A DNA stretch of 32,036 nt from Acetobacteraceae bacterium (GTDB lineage: Bacteria > Pseudomonadota > Alphaproteobacteria > Acetobacterales > Acetobacteraceae), in the NCBI GenBank assembly GCA_027483125.1, contig JAIXVH010000121.1:1-32036 (forward strand), in the 5' to 3' direction. Both the position numbers and the translations under genes were made by a program. The notes under the pieces were generated by a model. It saw only the letters and a list, made by a program, of their open reading frames with translations. It ran no database searches and had not been told where the DNA came from. Positions 25,965 through 32,036 of this stretch are shown here, piece after piece. The first letter of the stretch is position 1; the number at the start of each line of letters is the position of its first letter.

Positions 25965-27868
25965 GAGCGTTGTTCCAGCAGCGCCGGTCGTGCGGCTTCG
26001 CGCTGCGCGAGGAAGCCTTGCATCACCAGCAGCTGCCACAGCAGCTGGCCATGGTCGAAGCGCGCGCTCATGTGCTGGGCCAGCAGGGCTGCGATGCCCG
26101 CTTCGTCGAACAGCCCGCTATCGGCCATCGGGCCGCGCAGCAGCAGCGCGTGCAGCGCGGGGCCATGCGCGCGCAGTGCTTCGCCGATGGGCGCGGCAAA
26201 GCCCTGCTTGGGCGCGGCCAGCACCTCGGCCGGCAAGACGTCACGCAATGCGTCGCGCAGCACGCGCTTGCCCTGCCCGCCCCGCAGCTTCAGCGCTGCC
26301 GGCAACGCCATGCCCCATTCGACCAGCGTGTGGTCCAGCAGCGGCGGGCGCACCTCCAACGAGGCGGCCATGCTGGCGCGATCAACCTTGGCCAGGATGT
26401 CGCCTGGCAGGTAGGTGTGCAGATCCGCGTATTGCGCGGCGAGCAGCGGTTCGTCGGGGTCGCATTCCTCCATCAGCGTGGCGAAACGCGCGGCGGGGTC
26501 ATGGCCGTCGAGTGCGGCGCGCAGGCCGGGGGCGAGCAAGGCGCGGCGCTGCGCATGCTCCACCTTGCACAGCATGGCGTAGTAACCGCGCGCGCTGTCC
26601 AGGCTCAGTTCGGTCAGCGTGTGGCGCGCGCGCAGCCAGCGGGGTGCGCGGTCCATGCGTGGATAGGCGCGGGCCAGCGCGCCGATGACGGGGCGGCGGA
26701 TGCGGCCTGGCAGCAGGCGGCGCACGCCCTCGACCAACGCATGCCAGCGGTGGCGGCGATAGCCCGCAAAGACCTCATCGCCGCCATCACCGGACAGCGC
26801 AACCGTCACGTGCCGGCGCGCGAGGCGCGAGACAGCCAGCGTGGGCGCGGCCGAGACATCGCCAAAGGGTTCGCCGAAGACGCGCGCGACCTCCAGCGCA
26901 TCGGCCAGCGGTGCTGCGTGCAGCGCCTGCGCATGGTGCCGCCCGCCGAGCGTGGCGGCGATGAGCGCCGCCATAGGGCGTTCATCCGCGCCGCCTTCGA
27001 AGCCGATGGTGAAACTGTCCAACCGCGGCGCGGCGCGGGCGGCGATGCGTGCCACGCCCGCGGAATCCACGCCGCCCGAGAGGAAGCAGCCCAGCGGCAC
27101 ATCGGCCATCAAGCGCAGCCTGACCGAGGCATCGAGCCGCGCAGCCAGCTCGCCCGGTGCATCGGCGGGTGCTGCGCTGACCGCGCGCGGCGGCGCCCAC
27201 CACCGGATGGGCGGCGGCAGCCCGATCGCATCGCGCGCCAGCACCAGGTGATGCCCCGGCGGCAGGCGCAGAATGGCCGCGTGTATGCTGCGCGGGTCGG
27301 GCACGTAGCCCAGCGCCAGGTAGTCATCCAGGCCCGCCGGATCCAGCCGGCGCGACAGCGCGGGCAGTGTCAGCAGCGCCGCGGGCTCGGAGGCGAAGGC
27401 AACGGTCCCGTCCGGCAGGCGCGCATAATGCAGTGGCTTCTCGCCCAGCCGGTCGCGCGCCAGGGTCAGGCGGCGGGCGCCCGGTTCCCACAGCGCGAAG
27501 GCGAACATGCCGTTCAGGCGGGCCAGCGCCTCCGCCCCCCATTCGCGCCAGGCATGCAGGATGACTTCGGTGTCCGAACGGGTGCGGAAGCGATGGCCCA
27601 GGCGTTCCAGTTCCACGCGAAGCTCCGCGTGGTTGTAGATTTCGCCATTGAAGGTCAGCACGGTGCCGTCAGGCCCGGCCATGGGTTGCGCGCCGCCCGC
27701 CAGATCCACGATCGCCAGCCGGCGATGGCCGAGGGCGAGGCCGGGTTCGAGATGCCTGCCCTCACCATCCGGGCCGCGATGGATGAGCGCCTGCATCATG
27801 CCGCGCAGCAGCCCCGCATCGGGCCGCAGTGGCGAGACGGGATGAAACAGGCCTGCGATGCCGCACAT
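25961..27868 (-). CDS. asnB: Asparagine synthetase (glutamine-hydrolysing)-like amidotransferase
   Basis: 635 residues from ATG 27868 (MCGIAGLFHP); the frame runs further upstream, but Cys2 must become N-terminal for activity. The class II glutaminase domain has Cys2, HRRLAIVD, FNGEIYNH (73-80) and a catalytic-pocket Asp in SDTEVILH. The synthetase domain has the ATP PP-loop FLSGGVDS (262-269), VALSGDGGDEVFAGYRRHRWH, and a C-terminal PKQGFAAPIG. It is longer than E. coli AsnB and matches the 620-650 residue type often found in polysaccharide and exosortase loci. There it may amidate a uronic acid or similar sugar carboxylate rather than make asparagine; this is inference. Confidence 0.9.
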   Translation of the reverse strand: MCGIAGLFHPVSPLRPDAGLLRGMMQALIHRGPDGEGRHLEPGLALGHRRLAIVDLAGGAQPMAGPDGTVLTFNGEIYNHAELRVELERLGHRFRTRSDTEVILHAWREWGAEALARLNGMFAFALWEPGARRLTLARDRLGEKPLHYARLPDGTVAFASEPAALLTLPALSRRLDPAGLDDYLALGYVPDPRSIHAAILRLPPGHHLVLARDAIGLPPPIRWWAPPRAVSAAPADAPGELAARLDASVRLRLMADVPLGCFLSGGVDSAGVARIAARAAPRLDSFTIGFEGGADERPMAALIAATLGGRHHAQALHAAPLADALEVARVFGEPFGDVSAAPTLAVSRLARRHVTVALSGDGGDEVFAGYRRHRWHALVEGVRRLLPGRIRRPVIGALARAYPRMDRAPRWLRARHTLTELSLDSARGYYAMLCKVEHAQRRALLAPGLRAALDGHDPAARFATLMEECDPDEPLLAAQYADLHTYLPGDILAKVDRASMAASLEVRPPLLDHTLVEWGMALPAALKLRGGQGKRVLRDALRDVLPAEVLAAPKQGFAAPIGEALRAHGPALHALLLRGPMADSGLFDEAGIAALLAQHMSARFDHGQLLWQLLVMQGFLAQREAARPALLEQRS

Positions 27869-27937
27869 GCGTGCTACGCTGCCCGACAGGCGCGCGCGCC
27901 CTGCCGGCGTGGTGCGGCGGAACGGAGGATTCCTGGC

Positions 27938-28096
27938 TTGGCGATAAAGCCTGAAGACGTGCCGGCCAGTCGTGTCGAGCGCCTGGCCAGGCCGGCGCGC
28001 CGCTGGCCCTGGCCTGCGGGCGCGGTGCTGGTGCTGGGGGTCTCGGCGCTGGCCTGGCTGCTGATCGCGATGCTCATCGGCTGGCTTCGGCGCTGA
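27938..28096 (+). CDS. Possible 52-residue single-pass membrane protein
   Basis: A short frame from TTG 27938 with GGAGG at 27924-27928 (nine bases upstream). It encodes AIKPEDVPASRVERLARPAR, then Trp/Pro residues, then one hydrophobic helix (AGAVLVLGVSALAWLLIAML) and ends GWLRR. It is divergent from asnB by 69 bases, and its last 23 bases overlap the convergent end of the epimerase gene. A basic N-terminal part and one membrane helix would give a small membrane protein with positive residues on both ends. No family is recognised. The good ribosome site supports it; the TTG start and small size lower confidence. Confidence 0.45.
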   Translation: MAIKPEDVPASRVERLARPARRWPWPAGAVLVLGVSALAWLLIAMLIGWLRR

Positions 28097-29045
28097 GGGC
28101 CATGGCCCGCGCGGGCGAGGCGGGGCGATGCACACGCAGCCATTCCAGCGTTTGCGCCAGGCCCTGGCGCAGGGTGACATGCGCGGTGACGCCCAGCACC
28201 TGCCGCGCACGCAGTGGCGAGCCCAGTGAGTCGCGGATTTCACCAAGCCGCGCGGGCAGGTGTTCGAATTGCGCCGTTGTGCCGCAGAGTTCGGCCACGG
28301 TCTGCGCCAGTTCGACCACCGTCGTCGCGCGGCCGCTGCACACGTTGAACACCGGCGCGTCGGTCGAGACAATGCGCATCGCGGCCAGCAAGGCGGCCAC
28401 CACATCGCCGACATGGATGAAGTCGCGCGTCTGCGCGCCATCGCCATAGAGCCTGACCGGCAGGCCCTGGCGCAGCCTGTCGCAGAAGATCGAGATGACG
28501 CCCGAATAGGGCGAAGCCGGGTCCTGCCGCGGGCCGAAGACGTTGAAGAAGCGCAGGCCCGCCGTCGGCAGGCCGTGAACATGGCCTGCGACCTTGGCGT
28601 GCTGTTCGCAGCCCAGCTTGTCGGCGCCATAGGCCGACAGCGGCGCGGGGTGGGCGGCTTCCTCCAGCGGGCCGGGGGCCTGGCGGCCGTAGATCGCGGC
28701 GGAGGATGCATAGACCACCGGCACGCGGTTGGCGCGCGCGGCATCCATCAGCGCAATGGTGGCCGAAAGGTTGGTGCGGTGCGTGCCCGGCCAATCCGTG
28801 ACACCACGCTCGACCGAGGCGATGGCGGCCAAATGGAAGCAGGCATCCATGCCCGCCAGCGCCTCACGCAAGGCGAGCGGCTGGTTGATGTCGCCCAGCA
28901 TGAGCCGGGCGCCCGGGGCAAGATTGGCCGCTGCGCCGCTGGAGAGATCGTCGAGCACGCGGACCTGATCGCCCTGCGCGCGCAATGCCCGACAGAGGTG
29001 CGAGCCGATGAAACCACAGCCGCCAGTGACCAGTATTTTCGCCAT
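28074..29045 (-). CDS. NAD-dependent sugar-nucleotide epimerase/dehydratase
   Basis: 323 residues, extended SDR fold. The NAD loop is GGCGFIGSH (8-16), DD at 32-33 marks NAD preference, and HLAAIASVERGV follows. The catalytic Ser114/115 is in YASSAAIYG, with Tyr139 and Lys143 in SAYGADK. Late motifs are LRFFNVFGPRQDP and GDGAQTRDFIHVGDV. It is most like UDP-glucose/UDP-N-acetylglucosamine 4-epimerases (GalE/WbpP type), which supply galactose-type donors; a dehydratase or decarboxylase is less likely. It is first in the minus-strand array, with a 205-base gap to the asnB-like gene, and divergent from the GT2 operon at 29268. Confidence 0.9.
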   Translation of the reverse strand: MAKILVTGGCGFIGSHLCRALRAQGDQVRVLDDLSSGAAANLAPGARLMLGDINQPLALREALAGMDACFHLAAIASVERGVTDWPGTHRTNLSATIALMDAARANRVPVVYASSAAIYGRQAPGPLEEAAHPAPLSAYGADKLGCEQHAKVAGHVHGLPTAGLRFFNVFGPRQDPASPYSGVISIFCDRLRQGLPVRLYGDGAQTRDFIHVGDVVAALLAAMRIVSTDAPVFNVCSGRATTVVELAQTVAELCGTTAQFEHLPARLGEIRDSLGSPLRARQVLGVTAHVTLRQGLAQTLEWLRVHRPASPARAMALSAEASR

Positions 29046-29267
29046 GGCAAAGTCAATTCCCTGATGGTCAACAATATAAACATAGATCGATTACCACCAT
29101 CCGCCCAGCAATAATCAAAAAATTGCATTCTATTTCGTGCTTACGGCGATTTTGCGCAGGCGATTGCGCGCGGCTCAAGTCATTTTACTTCTACTACCGA
29201 ATATTGTTATTGAATAACATGGGCGAATGCCTATCCTGCCCGTTGCTTCGCGGAAGGGCAGGACGGC
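29046..29267. promoter_or_regulatory. AT-richer divergent control region
   Basis: The 222 bases between the epimerase and the GT2 operon are markedly less GC-rich than their surroundings (roughly half AT by eye in 29081-29220). Visible elements are a dyad TGTTAT-TGA-ATAACA at 29205-29219, a direct repeat GGCGATT at 29145-29151 and 29159-29165, and the hairpin at 29234-29263. It presumably holds promoters for both directions. I could not choose -35/-10 boxes with confidence. Confidence 0.55.
29234..29263 (+). promoter_or_regulatory. Hairpin covering the ribosome-binding site of the GT2 operon
   Basis: TCCTGCC (29234-29240) pairs with GGCAGGA (29257-29263), and the inner CTTC (29246-29249) with GAAG (29253-29256) around a GCG loop. 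The pairing buries the AGGA that serves the GTG start at 29268, so translation could depend on opening the hairpin. Structure is visible; regulation is inferred. Confidence 0.5.
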
Positions 29268-30230
29268 GTGGATATCAGCGTGATCTGCCCGGTGATGAAC
29301 GCACCCTCGCGCCTGCTGCGCAGCGCCGCGGCCTCGGTCCTGGCGGCGTTGGATGCGGCGCGGATGCAAGGCGAGCTCATCATCATCGATGACGGCAGCA
29401 CCGAGCCTGCCACGCTGCGCGCCATGGCCTGGCTCGCCGCGCGCGACGGGCGCGTGGTGCTGCGCCGGCCAGGGGCCAATGCCGGGCCAGCCAGCGCGCG
29501 CAACCAGGGCCTGGCCATCGCGCGTGGTGCCTGGCTGGGGTTTGTGGATGCCGATGATCTGTGGCTGCCGGACCGCCTTATGGCGGCGCGGATGCTGATG
29601 GCGAGCAGCGATGCCCAATGGATCGGTGGGCGGCACCTGTTGTTGCGGCCCGCGGGCAGCGAGGCAGCCCCCAGCCTCGCCGCCGCGATGGGTGGGGGCG
29701 GCGTCTTGTGCGGCGCCGCCCTCACCCGTTGCCTGCTGGCAAATTTCTGGATGCATCTGGGCGCCATGCTGGTGCGCCGCGATGTCGCGCGCCGCGCCGG
29801 CGGCTTCGCGCCCGGCCTGTTCTATGGCGAGGATGTGCTGTTCATGGCGCGGCTTTCGATACTGGCGCCGCTGCATTGGCTGGATGCGGATCTCTACGCC
29901 TGGCGCCGCGCAGGCGGCGGGCTGACGGCCGCATCCGCCAGGCTCGGTGCGCGCTCCATGGCGATGCACGAAGTGGCGGCGCGCGACCCGCTGCTGCGCG
30001 GCTTCACGCGCGAATTGCGCTGGGCGCGCTACAGCGCGCTGAAGGGCCTGGCCGTGAACAACCTGCATGCCGGGCACCGCGCCGCGGCTGCGCGCTTTGC
30101 TTTGCGCGCCTTCGCGCAGGACCCGCGCGAAGGCCGCGACCTGTGGCGCTTCGCCACACTCTGGCTGCGCGGCGGTGGCGCGCATCGCTACAGCCCGGCC
30201 GAGCCATTTGCGTTGAAGGAACACCGATGA
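29268..30230 (+). CDS. GT2-family glycosyltransferase
   Basis: 320 residues from GTG 29268 (AGGA four bases upstream). ATG 29219 is in another frame and gives an unrelated short peptide. GT-A hallmarks: ISVICPVMNAPSRLLRSAAA, IIIDDGSTEPATL with DDGS at 41-44, ANAGPASARNQGLAIARGAW, and the metal-binding DADD at 94-97 (FVDADDLWLPDRL). Later GLFYGEDVLFMARLS. It probably adds a sugar to the growing glycan at the cytoplasmic membrane face. It is first in a plus-strand operon; its stop overlaps the FkbM-type start by four bases. Confidence 0.9.
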   Translation: MDISVICPVMNAPSRLLRSAAASVLAALDAARMQGELIIIDDGSTEPATLRAMAWLAARDGRVVLRRPGANAGPASARNQGLAIARGAWLGFVDADDLWLPDRLMAARMLMASSDAQWIGGRHLLLRPAGSEAAPSLAAAMGGGGVLCGAALTRCLLANFWMHLGAMLVRRDVARRAGGFAPGLFYGEDVLFMARLSILAPLHWLDADLYAWRRAGGGLTAASARLGARSMAMHEVAARDPLLRGFTRELRWARYSALKGLAVNNLHAGHRAAAARFALRAFAQDPREGRDLWRFATLWLRGGGAHRYSPAEPFALKEHR

Positions 30231-31162
30231 CCGCATGGGCCACATCGCCACCGCGCATGCTCGCGCTGCGCAGCGCCTGCGCCGGCCTGCGCATGGTGTT
30301 CCGGCACGCGCCTTGGCGCTTCGGCAAGCAATGGCTCTGGGACCGCGTGGTGCGTCCGCATATCCTGTGGCGCGACCTGCCGATCGAGGCGCGCACGCGC
30401 TTCGGCGCGCGGCTGGAGGGCGGCTTCCCGGATGCAGTCCACGCCTATGTCTATTTCTTCGGCGTCTGGGAACCGGCAGTGACGGCGGTGTTCCGCCAGG
30501 CGCTGCGGCCGGGCGATGTGGTGATCGATATCGGCGCCAATGTGGGCCTGCACAGCATGCTGGCCGCGAGGCTGGTGGGGCCGCGCGGACATGTGCACGC
30601 AATCGAGGCCTCACCTTGGATTCACGCGCGTCTGCGCCGCAACCTGGCGGCCAATCATGTGCCGAATGTGACCACCTACAACATGGCCGCGACCGCCATG
30701 CGCGCGCAGGTGCCGGTCTTTCTGCATGACGCGACCAATCTCGGCGGCACCACCATCCTGGCCGACCAGGCGCGGCTGACCGGCGCACCGCTGGAGGCGA
30801 TGGTGGAAGGCCGGCCGGTGGGCGAGATCATCCCCGAAGCGGCGCTGCTGGCCGCGCGCCTGATCAAGATCGATGTCGAGGGCGCGGAGTGGCTCGTGCT
30901 GCAGGGCCTGCGCGAATGGCTGCCGCGGCTGCGCGCGGATGTGGAGATACTGGTCGAGGTGAACAGCGCCGCATTGGCCGGCTTCGGCGTGGCGGTGACG
31001 GAGTTCCTGGCGCTATTCAGCACCGCCGGCTTCGTGGCGCATGAGGTGCGCAACGGCTATGGCAGTGCATTCTACATCGACGCCGCACCCGGCGGCCCGG
31101 CACCGCTGGCGCGTGGCGATTTCGACACCGCGGATCTTCTGTTCCGTCGGACTGCGCCGTGA
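30227..31162 (+). CDS. FkbM-family methyltransferase
   Basis: 311 residues from ATG 30227 in a four-base overlap with the GT2 stop; the same frame is open to 29561, but only as a shadow of the GT2 gene. SAM loop VIDIGANVGLHSMLAARLVG (99-118), followed by VHAIEASPWIHARLRRNL, and the FkbM signature LIKIDVEGAEWLVLQGL, with VEILVEVN after it. FkbM enzymes O-methylate hydroxyl groups; in glycan clusters they are thought to methylate sugars. The first ~90 residues (HAPWRFGKQWLWDRVV) are a helical N-domain typical of this group. The substrate is unknown. Confidence 0.9.
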   Translation: MTAWATSPPRMLALRSACAGLRMVFRHAPWRFGKQWLWDRVVRPHILWRDLPIEARTRFGARLEGGFPDAVHAYVYFFGVWEPAVTAVFRQALRPGDVVIDIGANVGLHSMLAARLVGPRGHVHAIEASPWIHARLRRNLAANHVPNVTTYNMAATAMRAQVPVFLHDATNLGGTTILADQARLTGAPLEAMVEGRPVGEIIPEAALLAARLIKIDVEGAEWLVLQGLREWLPRLRADVEILVEVNSAALAGFGVAVTEFLALFSTAGFVAHEVRNGYGSAFYIDAAPGGPAPLARGDFDTADLLFRRTAP

Positions 31163-32036
31163 TGCCGCCCGAGATCAGCGTCGTGGTGCCAAGCTTCAAC
31201 CGCGCCACATTGCTGCCCGAGACACTGGACGCGATCCTGGCGCAATCCGTCCCGCCGCTGGAGGTGATTGTCGTTGATGACGGCTCCACCGATGGCACCG
31301 CCGCCGTGCTGGCGGCGCGCTACGCCGGCAGGGTGCGCATGCTGCGCATCGACAACGCAGGCGACCTCGCCGCGCGCAATGCCGGGCTGCGCGAGGCACG
31401 CGGCAGGCTTGTCGCCTGGTGCGACAGCGATGATGTCTGGCAGCCCGGATTCCTCGCCGCGATGGCCGCGCTGTGGCGTGCGGAGCCCCGCGCCTGTGCC
31501 GCCTTCGCCGACTTCACCATCCTGCGCGATGGCAGGCTGGGCACCACGCGCAAATTCGACACCGCGCCGTCCGGCTTCTGGCAGGGGCTGCGGCATCTGC
31601 CCGAGGCTGGGCTTGGCGTCCTGGATGCGCCGGTGGTGGCGCGGCTGATCGGCTTTCAGCCCTTCTTCCCCTCCTGCATGGTCACCAGCCGCGCCTTCAT
31701 GCTGGGCCTGGGCGGCTGGGATGAGACGGTGGGCCGCATCGTGGGCAGTGATTTCGCCACCATTTTGCGCATCGGCGAATATGCGCCGCTCGGCGTGGTG
31801 CGCCGGCCGCTGGTGGCGATCCGCAAGCATGCCGGAAACCATTCGGCGGATACGGAAGCGATGAATCTCGGCGATGCCGCCATCCTGGAACATGTGCTGG
31901 CGCGGCGCGCATCGCTGGCCCCGCTGGCGCCGCAGATCGCGCGCAGCGTGGCGCGCCGGCGCGGCGATGCGCTGGCGCTGGCCTTCGCGCGCCATGACCA
32001 CGCGGCAGTCCAGCGCATCTTCGCGATGCTGCCGCA
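31162..32036 (+). CDS. GT2-family glycosyltransferase (cut by right edge)
   Basis: The frame opens at ATG 31162 in a one-base TGATG overlap with the FkbM-type stop and is still open at the window end (291 complete codons). N-terminal GT-A signature: ISVVVPSFNRATLLPETLDA, VIVVDDGSTDGTAAVL (DDGS 39-42), AGDLAARNAGLREARG, and DSDD at 88-91 (VAWCDSDDVWQPGF). Later GGWDETVGRIVGSDF resembles the acceptor-side acidic motif. Only the extreme C-terminus is likely missing. It is the third gene of the plus-strand operon, which may continue beyond the window with further polysaccharide genes. Confidence 0.88.
   Translation, partial: MPPEISVVVPSFNRATLLPETLDAILAQSVPPLEVIVVDDGSTDGTAAVLAARYAGRVRMLRIDNAGDLAARNAGLREARGRLVAWCDSDDVWQPGFLAAMAALWRAEPRACAAFADFTILRDGRLGTTRKFDTAPSGFWQGLRHLPEAGLGVLDAPVVARLIGFQPFFPSCMVTSRAFMLGLGGWDETVGRIVGSDFATILRIGEYAPLGVVRRPLVAIRKHAGNHSADTEAMNLGDAAILEHVLARRASLAPLAPQIARSVARRRGDALALAFARHDHAAVQRIFAMLP

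Noticed and set aside
25970-28096. 708-residue plus-strand open frame
   Set aside because: Antisense to the asnB-like gene with no domain. Only its last 52 codons, downstream of a GGAGG, look like a possible separate small gene.
27869-28744. N-terminal extension of the asnB-like frame to 927 residues
   Set aside because: Class II amidotransferases need Cys2 at the N-terminus after Met removal; the extension is the epimerase gene in another frame.
15340-32036. Assignment as an exosortase/PEP-CTERM locus
   Set aside because: FemAB-like, AsnB-like and deacetylase genes are shared with such loci, but no exosortase or PEP-CTERM protein is visible, so only the resemblance is reported.

Overview
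The window is GC-rich throughout (about 70% by eye), with very tight gene packing and many 4-base ATGA start/stop overlaps. Its housekeeping genes (guaB, ppa, rlmE, an RsmB-like methyltransferase) and accessory families point to an alphaproteobacterium, most likely of the Rhodospirillales/Acetobacteraceae type (Roseomonas-like). That placement is inferred from gene content and composition; no rRNA or other marker is present to fix it. I see no tRNA, rRNA, CRISPR array, insertion sequence, integrase or phage gene.

Left part (1-15112): ordinary chromosome made of short operons. A gene with an acidic tandem-repeat tail leaves the left edge (1-725, minus), preceded by ppa. Then come a plus-strand lipoprotein/Rid-family pair and a CHAP-domain lipoprotein. 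A minus-strand operon follows: guaB, a haloacid dehalogenase-like gene, an RsmB/NOP-type RNA methyltransferase and a GNAT acetyltransferase, the last three joined by 4-base overlaps. Next are rlmE and a coupled unit of an IalB-like secreted protein, an ECF sigma factor and an RskA-type anti-sigma factor, divergent from an aldo/keto reductase with only 15 bases between the start codons. A soluble chemoreceptor and a unit of JmjC-like cupin, small OmpA-like protein and a secreted protein with four internal repeats complete this part.

Right part (15340-32036, open at the right edge): a surface-polysaccharide or glycoconjugate biosynthesis locus. The minus-strand genes, in direction of transcription, are a sugar-nucleotide epimerase, an AsnB-like amidotransferase, a MOP-type flippase and a GT2 glycosyltransferase. 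They continue with a large GT4 glycosyltransferase fused to a WalW-like polysaccharide deacetylase, a YdcF/ElyC-type membrane protein, a FemAB/BioF2-like acyltransferase, two GT4 glycosyltransferases and a methyltransferase with an N-terminal zinc ribbon. A second FemAB/BioF2-like acyltransferase lies in the opposite direction inside the array. Across an AT-richer 222-base divergent region, a plus-strand operon (GT2, FkbM methyltransferase, GT2) runs off the right edge. Together these can make an activated sugar, assemble a glycan on a carrier, decorate it (amide, acyl, methyl, deacetylation) and flip it. The priming transferase, polymerase and exporter are not in the window.

The points I find most worth a second look are the GT4-deacetylase fusion, the locus as a whole, the four-repeat secreted protein, the acidic repeat protein with its structured leader, a hairpin covering the ribosome-binding site at 29268, and a 52-residue membrane ORF at 27938.
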